64,000 nt of DNA. Origin: Criblamydia sequanensis CRIB-18. Lineage in GTDB: Bacteria; Chlamydiota; Chlamydiia; Chlamydiales; Criblamydiaceae. The position numbers were made by a program, and so were the translations under genes. The stretch covers positions 186,001 to 250,000 of the forward strand of contig NZ_CCEJ010000008.1 in NCBI RefSeq assembly GCF_000750955.1, written 5' to 3'. Every line of letters begins with the position of its first letter. Position 1 is the stretch's first letter. The notes beneath the pieces are model-generated. The model saw only the letters and a list, made by a program, of their open reading frames with translations, had not been told where the DNA came from and did no database searches. Below are positions 27,147 to 35,402 of the stretch, one piece after another.

Positions 27147-27836
27147 TTAACCCTCTTTCTTACTTTCAGTTTGTTTCGCTTCCAAGTTTTCTTTTACAAG
27201 TGCTTTATCGTTTTTAAATAAGCTGCTAAGGGCCTTTTCTAAAATAGCCCATTGATTTTCGAGTTCGGCATTGATAATACCCCCTTCTGTTTCAATAATG
27301 CAGCCACCTTGTGAAATATCTTCTCTTTCCCTAATAGAGAGAAGTTCGACATTTTCAAAAAGATCTTTTAAACGATTTCTATTTTTTTCTAAAATCTCCC
27401 GGTCATTTTTATTGACCCAGATCGTAATCCGCTTATGCTGCAAGACGGGCTTTAGGGCATTAGCTACAATATCATAAACAGCATCGTGTGAGAGATCAAA
27501 AGCCCTGCCTACAATTTTTTGAGCTGCTTTTAAGGCAATAGGGGCTAAAACTTTTGTGTATTCATCTCTTAAAGATTCAATATTTTTTTGAAAAGCAACG
27601 AGATGTTCCGCCCACTTTTCAAAGCCCATCTCATAACCTTCTTTTTGGGCAATCTCTTTAAGCTTTTCGCACTCTTCTGCAACAGATTGACGATAAATGG
27701 CTGCATCTTTTTGAACATTTTCCAAGACTTCTTTGGATTCCAGCATTTTTGAAAAATCATCTTTCGGAACAATTTTTTTGCCCGGCGCTATATGGAGGCG
27801 TCCGCCTTTTATAAATGAGAAAAATTTACCGCTCAT
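27147..27836 (-). CDS. sctL: Type III secretion ATPase-stator protein SctL
   Basis: 229 residues, YscL/FliH family, which links the export ATPase to the sorting platform. N-terminal segment FFSFIKGGRLHIAPGKKIVP, a long amphipathic helix in the middle (KDAAIYRQSVAEECEKLKEI), and a V-ATPase E-subunit-like C-terminal domain (KRITIWVNKNDREILEKNRN, and QGGCIIETEGGIINAELENQ, a clear family motif). It is 6 bp after the sctK-like gene. Confidence 0.92.
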   Translation of the reverse strand: MSGKFFSFIKGGRLHIAPGKKIVPKDDFSKMLESKEVLENVQKDAAIYRQSVAEECEKLKEIAQKEGYEMGFEKWAEHLVAFQKNIESLRDEYTKVLAPIALKAAQKIVGRAFDLSHDAVYDIVANALKPVLQHKRITIWVNKNDREILEKNRNRLKDLFENVELLSIREREDISQGGCIIETEGGIINAELENQWAILEKALSSLFKNDKALVKENLEAKQTESKKEG

Positions 27837-27842
27837 TTTCCC

Positions 27843-28706
27843 TTAAGTTCCTCTTGGAGTAATAATATTTAATATATGAAGAATTTGATCTTTCAGCTTT
27901 GCTTGAACCATTTCATTTGACTTCGGCAATAAATTTTTTTCAAGGAAAGCAGCTCTTCCTGTATCTAAACGATGGAATAAATGCCACAAAAAATCGGGAG
28001 ATTCTTCAGAAATTGCTTTAGCTAATCTTAAAAGGCCTTTTTTATGTAAAAGGGATTTGAGTTTAGGGCCATTTCCGTCCCATTTGCTTAAGTCAAGATC
28101 TGATAAGAAGGTTTTATCCCCGCTTCTCAAGCTATAACTTAGGAATTTTTGCTCTTTAGAGGAAAGGGCCCTATAAATGGAGCTTAATTTTTTTTTGTCG
28201 ACCACACTTCTAATTTTTTCGGCTAAATCATATAAGCCTAAAAAATCAATAAGCTCTAAGAGAGAGTTCTTATCAAGTTTAAGCAAAATGAGCATAGACG
28301 TTGGCTTTAGATATGCTATAGGCAATATTTCTTTAGGCTGTAATTCTTTAAGAAGAAGGTTGGTAAAAAATTTTCTACCCATAGGCGTTAACTTTTTTAA
28401 ATGGAGCTGATCTTCCTGTATTAGCGCTTCTAAGGCTTTTGAGTAAGAGGGAGGGAGGGAAGAGAGCACCCATTCTTTTTCCTGTTTGGAAAGCTTTTTA
28501 ATAACAGGAAGGGCCCAGCTATAATGGATAGAAGAAACTACTTTTTCCCCTTCAAGGCTTAAGCCTTCAAGAGTACTACCTCCGATATCTAGCTTTTGAA
28601 TCGATTCTTTTTCTTCATCAGGGAGTGCATTTAAGAAAAGAGATTCATCTTCCTTATGGAATCGACTGATCAAAACTTTCAATGTTAAATGGGCGCGGTC
28701 TACCAT
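27843..28706 (-). CDS. SctK-like type III secretion accessory protein (CT560 homologue by position)
   Basis: 287 residues, Leu/Lys-rich and helical, no membrane segment. It occupies the place between sctJ and sctL that sctK holds in other systems and that CT560 holds in C. trachomatis. Seen: LLKLDKNSLLELIDFLGLYD, SKEQKFLSYSLRSGDKTFLS, and ETVMV-like C-terminal residues; the FliG-like look of the middle (LPDEEKE, LSKQEKEWVLSSLPPSY, alternating short helices) fits a sorting-platform component. The SctK name rests on position; sequence support by eye is weak. Confidence 0.7.
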   Translation of the reverse strand: MVDRAHLTLKVLISRFHKEDESLFLNALPDEEKESIQKLDIGGSTLEGLSLEGEKVVSSIHYSWALPVIKKLSKQEKEWVLSSLPPSYSKALEALIQEDQLHLKKLTPMGRKFFTNLLLKELQPKEILPIAYLKPTSMLILLKLDKNSLLELIDFLGLYDLAEKIRSVVDKKKLSSIYRALSSKEQKFLSYSLRSGDKTFLSDLDLSKWDGNGPKLKSLLHKKGLLRLAKAISEESPDFLWHLFHRLDTGRAAFLEKNLLPKSNEMVQAKLKDQILHILNIITPRGT

Positions 28707-28963
28707 ATCGTTCTCTTGCCCGGTTCAAGGGCCATTATTAAACTTTATTCGAAATTCCACTCTTTTGTTTAAAAAGACTCTTTTTAACCTTTTTTTTGCT
28801 AAATTTTTCAATCATATACTCTTATAGGCTTTCAAAATTTATCAAAAAATCTATCGTAAAAAACAGCTTATTTTCCAAACCAAAGCGATTTTTGAAAAAA
28901 GTCTATTATATCGTAAACCCTTCTAAAGTTAAGAAAGGCTGGCGACAAAGAGAAGAAAGTTTA

Positions 28964-30019
28964 TTACTTTTCCTCGTCCTCATCGGATTCAAAAGTTATT
29001 TCTCCCTCAAAATCAGCTTCTGAATCGGCAGCTTCCTCTGATTGAGCGGGCGCTCCTGCCTTGGCAGCAGGGGCTGATTTTATAGCTTTCTCTTTATCGT
29101 CTCTAGGCTCGCTTTCACCCTCTTTTTTGCCCCCTTTAATGGGCTTTAGGTGCAGGAGTTCTTTTAAGCCTCCATGGGATTGAAGAATGGGATAGATCTT
29201 CCAAAGCAGCCAGATTAAAAAGAGAAGTCCGATAAGGGTAAGCGCGCTAAAAGTAAAAAATATAATTCTAAAGAGGTTAAGCGATTCTTTTGCAATAACC
29301 AGGCCCCAAACTTGAACATACTGTTTTTCGTCTTCTCCGACTCCTGAAAAGCCGCCGGGTATTTCACTATAGCGGGCACGATCAGGAATTAGAGTTACAT
29401 TTTCAAATTTTAAACCTGTGATACTTGAGGTCACAAGACGCTTGATTCGGTTAGCTAAGTGGGCGTTTGGATCGTCTAAAACCCCTGAATGCTTAACATA
29501 AACAGAAGAGGTAATCTCCCCTTTTTTCGACCCGGGGTTTAAAGGGTCTTCTTCGGGAAAGGAAATTTGTACTTCGGCATCTAAAATACCATCGATTTTT
29601 CTAATCGTGCTTGCAATTTGTTCGGCAAGCCCTGCTTGATAGCGAATTTTTTCTGTCATTTCAGTCGGCACAAGTCCAACGTTTTGGAAAATGCCAAGAA
29701 GGCTCTGGCCGCGTCTTCTCGGAAGACCGGCTTGATTTAAAGAGGACATGGCTTGAATTGCTTCAGGCTCCTTAACGCTAATATCCCAAAGAACCAATGC
29801 CGCGCCGCCCCCGCCGGCTTCCGCCGCTTGTACTTTTTGAGCGTCAATGCCCTTAGTGGCAAGGTAAACTATTATTTCGTTGGCTTCTCTTTCATCGAGA
29901 CCATTTACAATCGTTCGACGGCCCTCGCAACCTGTGAAAAGAGGAAGTAGAAATAGAATGCCGATAAAAAGAGCTGTCTTTTTAAAGTAATACAAATAAG
30001 GTTTCGTTTGCTCTAGCAT
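28964..30019 (-). CDS. sctJ: Type III secretion inner-ring lipoprotein SctJ
   Basis: YscJ/FliF-type lipoprotein forming the inner membrane ring. A lipobox (LLPLFTGC, Cys at residue 31) follows the hydrophobic leader. Ring-building motifs: DEREANEIIVYLATKGIDAQ and PRRRGQSLLGIFQNVGLVPT. A membrane helix lies at ~255-276 (FFTFSALTLIGLLFLIWLLW). The C-terminal tail (~290-351) is long, rich in Lys, Ala, Glu and Asp and looks disordered, as in chlamydial SctJ. The gene opens the T3SS run. A 257 bp spacer without a convincing ORF separates it from the next gene. Confidence 0.95.
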   Translation of the reverse strand: MLEQTKPYLYYFKKTALFIGILFLLPLFTGCEGRRTIVNGLDEREANEIIVYLATKGIDAQKVQAAEAGGGGAALVLWDISVKEPEAIQAMSSLNQAGLPRRRGQSLLGIFQNVGLVPTEMTEKIRYQAGLAEQIASTIRKIDGILDAEVQISFPEEDPLNPGSKKGEITSSVYVKHSGVLDDPNAHLANRIKRLVTSSITGLKFENVTLIPDRARYSEIPGGFSGVGEDEKQYVQVWGLVIAKESLNLFRIIFFTFSALTLIGLLFLIWLLWKIYPILQSHGGLKELLHLKPIKGGKKEGESEPRDDKEKAIKSAPAAKAGAPAQSEEAADSEADFEGEITFESDEDEEK

Positions 30020-30267
30020 GCTTTTAGCCTACTGATATGTTTACAATAAATTTAAAAATCGGCTCTTAGTTTAACCACGAGCTCTATATCTCAATTTTTT
30101 CTTTTTCCTTTCTTGAACAATGAAAGGGCCTAAAGTCGCATCCTAGCAAATGCCATTAATTTGAGAAAGAATAAAGAATGAGCCAATCTTTAAGAAATTG
30201 CAAGTTGAATTAATTATTATTATTTAAGAAACTATCTGATAATCATTTCAACAAGATACAATTGGTT

Positions 30268-31173
30268 TTATTTCTTTTTCCATAATTTTGAAATCATTTG
30301 AATATCATCTTTTAAGATTTTTGGGGATAGAGGATCTTCGGCAAGCTTAATGAACTCTTTTCTATCTTCTTCGTTTTTTATTCCTTCGCAAACTAGGGCC
30401 AAGTAAGAAGAATAAGGAGTTTTTTGACGAAGCTCAGGTATTTTTAAAAGATCAAGAGCGGCTTTCCCGGCATCTTCCCTATCCTTAAAAGCGATAAGGG
30501 CAATGGCTGCTCTTTCATTATCAGTTGTAAAAGGTTTGCTTTTAGCAACTTTTACTAAAAAATTAAAAGCAGGTTCTCCGATTCGCTTTAATGCGATAAG
30601 CGCCTCTTCTTCCCCTTCAACTCCTTCATTTCCAATGGCTTCAAAAAGAGGATGAATGGCTTTTTCATTTCCTATCAGGCTAATGCATTTTAAAGCATGG
30701 GAAGGCGCAAGCCCATAACCTGGAAAAAGAGGGTCATGATAGGTTTCACTTTGCAAAAGCCGGATTAAAGGAATTAGCATCTCGGCTCCCTTATCAGCAA
30801 TCGCTTGTATTTCTTCTTCCGGATGATCACTTTCAGATAAAATCAAATCAGCGATAAGCTTTTCTTTGGAAGGTTTATCAGTCTCATAAAGGGCTCGAAG
30901 CTGTTCATAATGCTCTCGAACTTCCTTTATTTTTTCAGCTTCTTTACCCGTAAAGAAAAAGGCGGCTAAATTTTGATTCGCTGCCTGCTCAATTTCAAAG
31001 AGCTCTTGGATTCTTTTAGGATTAATTTCAGGCTGAACCCCTTTGCCATCCTTAGCATAGTAAGCTGCCATTAAAGGAAAGCTTCCCCCAAAATGAGCCT
31101 CTCTATGCAAAAGTATAAGCAGGTCGTTTTCATCTATAAGACCTTGAGTTTCAAGAATGTTTTCTTCGTCCAT
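30268..31173 (-). CDS. HEAT-repeat-like helical protein
   Basis: 301 residues, all-helical, no signal peptide. From ~residue 115 there are HEAT/PBS-lyase-like units of ~35 residues (EIQAIADKGAEMLIPLIRLL, HALKCISLIGNEKAIHPLFE, EALIALKRIGEPAFNFLVKV, ERAAIALIAFKDREDAGKAA). Such arrays make protein contacts. It is 14 bp after lipA and on the same strand, between the lipoate genes and sctJ. In C. trachomatis lipA and sctJ are direct neighbours, so this is an extra gene. Function unknown. Confidence 0.72.
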   Translation of the reverse strand: MDEENILETQGLIDENDLLILLHREAHFGGSFPLMAAYYAKDGKGVQPEINPKRIQELFEIEQAANQNLAAFFFTGKEAEKIKEVREHYEQLRALYETDKPSKEKLIADLILSESDHPEEEIQAIADKGAEMLIPLIRLLQSETYHDPLFPGYGLAPSHALKCISLIGNEKAIHPLFEAIGNEGVEGEEEALIALKRIGEPAFNFLVKVAKSKPFTTDNERAAIALIAFKDREDAGKAALDLLKIPELRQKTPYSSYLALVCEGIKNEEDRKEFIKLAEDPLSPKILKDDIQMISKLWKKK

Positions 31174-31187
31174 AAGTTATTTTTCTA

Positions 31188-32150
31188 TTATAGATTTTCT
31201 AAAATCGATTCCGCATTATAGCTTGACCTTACAAAAGGGCCTGTATACATAGCTTTGACCCCTATGGATTTACCAAATTCATTGTAGAGCTCAAATTCTT
31301 CCGGGGAAATAAAAGCCTTTACTGTCAATTTTCGATTGCTCGCTTGAAGGTAGTGGCCAATTGTAATAATGTCTGAGCCTGCCTCTTTTAGGTCTCTAAT
31401 CGTTTCAAAAACTTCATCCCGACTTTCGCCAAGCCCGACCATTAGCCCGGATTTGACATAAGGTTTTAGAGAAGTCCTATTTGAGGCCATATGAGCTAAG
31501 ACTTCTAAAGTTCTCTCGTAGGTAGCCACATGTCTAACTCTTGGGGTTAAAGATCTCACCGTTTCAATATTGTGATTAAAAATATCAATCGGCTCTTTCA
31601 AAAGTTTATTTAGACAATCTTTATTTCCATTAAAATCAGAGGTTAAAATTTCAAGCGTGCAATTTGGCAATACTCTTTTTATTTCCTTCAAAATTTGAAT
31701 TAAATGATTAGCTCCCTGATCTTCAAGATCATCGCGGGCAACCATTGTAATAACAATATGTTTTAAGCCAAGCTTTTTTGCAGCTTCGGCAACATTTTTC
31801 GGCTCTTCAGGGTCTAACGGAGGCGGCGCTTTTGAAAATCCAATTTCACAAAAGCCGCATGCCCTTGTGCAAACTTTTCCCATGACTAAGAAAGTAGCGC
31901 TTTTTCTTGACCAGCATTCCAAAAGATTCGGGCATTTAGCTTCTTCGCAAACGGTGTGAAGGCGTTCACCTTCAAGGGCAAGTCCTGTTTCTAAAAGACC
32001 TCGTCCTTTTGGCAGTTTTCTATGAAGCCAGGAGGGAAATCTTCCTAAACCCACTGCTTTTTCTTGACTTGCAGTTTCAGGGTTTTGAGGCAGGACATTC
32101 AATTTTTTTTTAAGAGCCTTAGGGCGGTTGTCGAAATTTTCCTTTAACAT
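31188..32150 (-). CDS. lipA: Lipoyl synthase LipA
   Basis: Radical-SAM enzyme that inserts two sulfurs into octanoylated E2/H proteins. 320 residues, normal. Both Fe-S clusters are visible: CEEAKCPNLLEC (auxiliary cluster) and CTRACGFC (radical SAM, CxxxCxxC). The RSSYNA-type C-terminal motif is present as VRSSYNAESI. Its ATG overlaps the lpdA stop (TAATG), so the two genes are translationally coupled. Confidence 0.98.
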   Translation of the reverse strand: MLKENFDNRPKALKKKLNVLPQNPETASQEKAVGLGRFPSWLHRKLPKGRGLLETGLALEGERLHTVCEEAKCPNLLECWSRKSATFLVMGKVCTRACGFCEIGFSKAPPPLDPEEPKNVAEAAKKLGLKHIVITMVARDDLEDQGANHLIQILKEIKRVLPNCTLEILTSDFNGNKDCLNKLLKEPIDIFNHNIETVRSLTPRVRHVATYERTLEVLAHMASNRTSLKPYVKSGLMVGLGESRDEVFETIRDLKEAGSDIITIGHYLQASNRKLTVKAFISPEEFELYNEFGKSIGVKAMYTGPFVRSSYNAESILENL

Positions 32151-33571
32151 TATTCTCTCAAAGATTTTTTCTTTTTCTTCGGCAGATGAAGAGGGGTGTC
32201 ATTGGCAAGAAGAGCCGCTTCAAGCCAGCTTTCAGCAACGGTTGGATGGGCGTGTATGGTGTCCATAATGGTTTCAACAGTAGATTCAGAACTCATAGCT
32301 ATACCCATTTCGGCTATTAGGTTTCCGGCGTCGTAACCTACGACTTGCGCCCCAAGCAGCTCTCCTGTTTTCTTATCTATGACTACTTGAGCAAAGCCTT
32401 CTGTTTCTATGATCGCTTGCGATTTTCCGAGCGCTTGAAAAGGAAAGCTGCCAATTGTAGCGTCATACCCTTCGTTTAGAGCTTCTTCCAAATTTAAACC
32501 GATCGAGGCAATTTCAGGTTCTGTAAAAATAACAGAGGGGATAGCGTTATAATGCATGATGCTTTTTTGGCCCGCGGCGTTATTTGCAGCTACAATGCCT
32601 TGATGGGTCGCTACGTGAGCGAGCCAATATTTGGAGGCGATGTCGCCGACTGCATAGATGCCGGCAACATTGGTTTCCATCTTTTCATCGACAGCAATTA
32701 AACCATTTGGGAGTACAATAACGCCTGCATTTTCAAGTCCTATTCCGGAGGTATTTAAGGATCTGCCGATGGCAACAAGGGCAATCTCGGCATCGATTGT
32801 CTTATCGCCTGCAAGATAGGCCCTAACGCCTGTTTTTGTCTTTTCAATTTTTTGAACAAGGGCTTCCAAATAAAGGTGAATCCCCTTCTTTTTAAAAGCC
32901 TTTTCCAGGGTATCCGAAACGTTTTTGGCTTCTGTTGGAATTAAATGGGGCATCATTTCAAGAATGGATACTTCGACATCAAAGGCATTGAAAAGAGAAG
33001 CAAATTCGCACCCAATAATGCCCCCTCCTATAATTAGAATAGACTTTGGAAGAGAGGTTAAATTTAAAAGCGAGGTCGAGTCATGTATTTTTTCATAATC
33101 AAACGGAAAACTTGCTACACTTTTTGGTTCAGACCCTGTGGCTATTATGATTTTATCAGCTTCAATCTCAAATAGTTCATCGCCCATAATTTTAATGGTT
33201 TTAGGACCTGTTAATTTTCCAAAACCACGGAAAAGGGTGATGCCGTTTGCCTCTATAAGCTGACCTAAACTATTCCTAACCTTTTCAACGACCTCATCTT
33301 TTCTTTTTGCCATTTTGGCGTAATCGAAAGTCGGGTTATTTACTGTTATTCCATAAAGGGATGCAGCCTCAATTTTTTTCCAAAGGTTGGCATTAGCAAT
33401 TAAAGTTTTGGAAGGAATGCAACCGCGATTTAAGCAAGTTCCCCCTAAATCTTTTTTCTCAATCAGGGCCACTTTTTTTCCAAGCTGGCTTGCCTTAATG
33501 GCTGCAGGATAACCTCCCGGGCCTCCTCCCAAAACGGCAACGTCAAAATGATTATTTTTGTTTGAATTCAT
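32150..33571 (-). CDS. lpdA: Dihydrolipoamide dehydrogenase (E3)
   Basis: FAD-dependent disulfide reductase of 2-oxoacid dehydrogenase complexes, 473 residues. Seen: FAD site VLGGGPGGYPAAIKA, redox disulfide GGTCLNRGCIPSK (~residue 43), NAD site IIGGGIIGCEFASL (~182) and the C-terminal HAHPTVAESW with the active-site His. Paired with lipA as in C. trachomatis (CT557-CT558). It diverges from the P-loop gene by 125 bp. Confidence 0.98.
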   Translation of the reverse strand: MNSNKNNHFDVAVLGGGPGGYPAAIKASQLGKKVALIEKKDLGGTCLNRGCIPSKTLIANANLWKKIEAASLYGITVNNPTFDYAKMAKRKDEVVEKVRNSLGQLIEANGITLFRGFGKLTGPKTIKIMGDELFEIEADKIIIATGSEPKSVASFPFDYEKIHDSTSLLNLTSLPKSILIIGGGIIGCEFASLFNAFDVEVSILEMMPHLIPTEAKNVSDTLEKAFKKKGIHLYLEALVQKIEKTKTGVRAYLAGDKTIDAEIALVAIGRSLNTSGIGLENAGVIVLPNGLIAVDEKMETNVAGIYAVGDIASKYWLAHVATHQGIVAANNAAGQKSIMHYNAIPSVIFTEPEIASIGLNLEEALNEGYDATIGSFPFQALGKSQAIIETEGFAQVVIDKKTGELLGAQVVGYDAGNLIAEMGIAMSSESTVETIMDTIHAHPTVAESWLEAALLANDTPLHLPKKKKKSLRE

Positions 33572-33696
33572 GACTTTTTTTCAAATTATAAAAGTTGTAT
33601 CTAATTTTTAAGCATACAGAACTTCATTTTGAAATCAAAGAAAGATCTAAATGAGTTTCAGGATTGTTTCAGTCTATTTTATTTAAGGAGTTGCGA

Positions 33697-34710
33697 GTGA
33701 TCGGAGAGTTAAGTCCCTATTATAAAATTAAGACGGGTTCTATTTTGGAAAATAAAAAAAAGGGGGCTTATTGCGATCTCTTTTCAAAAAAATCATTTTG
33801 CATTCAAATTAAAGATTATTCAGCATTTCATTGTTTTGGCAAAGGTCATATTTTTATTTTGGTCGGCTCTTCAAGCGCCGGCAAATCTACTTTCATTCAG
33901 AAATTTATAGAAAAGCATAGAGACACCCAAGTTCAAGGGATAGACCAACAATCCTTTAAAATGGCGATAGAGTTTATTAAGACCCATTATCCCGATGAAG
34001 TTTCTTTTTTAAATGAAGTGCTGGAAATCAGAGAAGATGATCTTCATCTTTTGCATGCCGCTTTGTGGGAGTCTTATTTCTTTAAAAATGAGGTTCTTGA
34101 AGATGAAAAGATAAGAACACGGCAAATTCTAAAAAAAATAGCGGATCATTTGCGAAAGAACCTATGGGGCATTCCTCTAAAAAGGGAATGCTTGCTTTTA
34201 GAAAAAGTTTTTTTAGATTCTCAAAAAGGTAAGAACACAATCCTTGACCTTTTGAGTGTAGAAACTATCTTCCATGCCCTTATAAAAAATAGATTTATAG
34301 CTCCTATAACCTTGACATTAGTTTATTGTCCTTTCGATCGATTAATTCATAGAATAAAAGAAAGAAATAGAAAAGCTATAGAGAGTGGAGAATATCATGA
34401 AATTAGAAAGGGATTGTTCCCGCTTTTTCAATTCGCGCACCATTTTGAAGCAAGAAAAAGAAAAGAAGATCCGGTATTTGATATTTTAAGCCGCAAACAA
34501 GTGGAAAAGTCTTTCGAAGAGTTGTTCGATTACATCTTCCAAGAAAATTTGCATAAACAGGAAGTTCAAAAGGAAAAGGAAAATGGGAGGTTAGCACTTT
34601 TAAAAGCTTTTGGATTTCATGATTCAAGCATTGAAAATATTGAATTAACGCCGAGGTATAAGAGATATGATTTTATTATTGACACGAGTAAAACTTATCC
34701 TGAATTTTAA
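33697..34710 (+). CDS. P-loop phosphotransferase-like protein of unknown substrate
   Basis: Start chosen at the GTG at 33697 because an AAGGAG sits six bases before it; an upstream TTG at 33664 is less likely. About 337 residues. A Walker A loop GSSSAGKST lies ~residue 60 after a strand (GHIFILV), as in chloramphenicol-phosphotransferase-like and zeta-toxin kinases. The later segment LTLVYCPFDRLIHRIKERNRKA matches the arginine-rich lid region of those kinases. The C-terminal half is unfamiliar. It might phosphorylate a small molecule or host component. No neighbour hints at a substrate. Confidence 0.6.
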   Translation: MIGELSPYYKIKTGSILENKKKGAYCDLFSKKSFCIQIKDYSAFHCFGKGHIFILVGSSSAGKSTFIQKFIEKHRDTQVQGIDQQSFKMAIEFIKTHYPDEVSFLNEVLEIREDDLHLLHAALWESYFFKNEVLEDEKIRTRQILKKIADHLRKNLWGIPLKRECLLLEKVFLDSQKGKNTILDLLSVETIFHALIKNRFIAPITLTLVYCPFDRLIHRIKERNRKAIESGEYHEIRKGLFPLFQFAHHFEARKRKEDPVFDILSRKQVEKSFEELFDYIFQENLHKQEVQKEKENGRLALLKAFGFHDSSIENIELTPRYKRYDFIIDTSKTYPEF

Positions 34711-34937
34711 TAGCTTGAATGAAAAGTTTAGCCATTGAATAATTTTTAGAAAATATTAATAATAAATCTCGCCTTACCAAATGTAATATAAATGCTTCTA
34801 TTTATTGACTTTTGGGATCGGGGAGATAGCTCTTGCTTAAAAAGACTTTTTTTTGAGATACCTAGTTAGGGGAGATAAATCTAATTAGCTTAAGTAATTG
34901 TATAATTTCTTTTTGTATTTAGATTTAAATTAAATGA
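34711..34937. other. Intergenic region without recognised gene
   Basis: 227 bp, AT-rich. It holds two similar purine blocks (CGGGGAGATAGC ~34817 and AGGGGAGATAAA ~34869) of unknown meaning and a TTGACT hexamer (~34805) that could be a -35 box for the zinc-ribbon gene. Confidence 0.3.
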
Positions 34938-35399
34938 ATGAGTGAAGGAATGACTCGAGCAACCAAACACAAGCTTTGTTGGAATTGTGAAGGCAGGGTT
35001 CAGTTTGACCAGGAAAATTGCCCTTTTTGCGGAGTTTATTTAAGCCCCTCTATCGCAAAGGAAGCGCCGCCTGAATTTCCGGAGCCTCTCTATCAAAAAG
35101 CAAATCCTCAAGAGCAAGATGCGTATTCCCATCAAGAGCATTCTTTTGAAGAAAATAATTCCACAGAACATTTCTCAAAGGAGAAAAGGGAAAGCCGGGA
35201 TGTGATTTTACCCTTGGCCCTTCTTTTATCGGGGTCGATTTTTTGTCTTTTTGGAATTGTTTTATTTCTCTTTTCAAAAGACGGAACCCTTACTTTAAAG
35301 TGGGATGCCAACTTTTTCCCCTTCTATTTAATAGGGGGGGCGATTCTTTTCTTTTTTGGCTGGCGCACGCTCAATCGATTAAAAGATGATCCTCAATAA
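34938..35399 (+). CDS. Zinc-ribbon membrane protein, 153 aa
   Basis: N-terminal zinc ribbon with two CxxC pairs (LCWNC at ~residues 13-16 and NCPFC at ~28-31). A disordered, Glu/Gln-rich linker follows. Then come two membrane helices (LPLALLLSGSIFCLFGIVLF and FFPFYLIGGAILFFFGWRTL). Such proteins are often called zinc-ribbon domain proteins with no known role. Three ATGs occur close together (34934, 34938, 34950); only the second and third are in frame. Convergent with the glycosyltransferase-like gene, 3 bp apart. Confidence 0.72.
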   Translation: MSEGMTRATKHKLCWNCEGRVQFDQENCPFCGVYLSPSIAKEAPPEFPEPLYQKANPQEQDAYSHQEHSFEENNSTEHFSKEKRESRDVILPLALLLSGSIFCLFGIVLFLFSKDGTLTLKWDANFFPFYLIGGAILFFFGWRTLNRLKDDPQ

Positions 35400-35402
35400 A
35401 CC

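Noticed and set aside
28796-29023. 75-codon plus-strand ORF between the sctK-like gene and sctJ
   Set aside because: TTG start without ribosome site; it runs into the end of sctJ on the other strand and has only simple Lys/Phe-rich composition.
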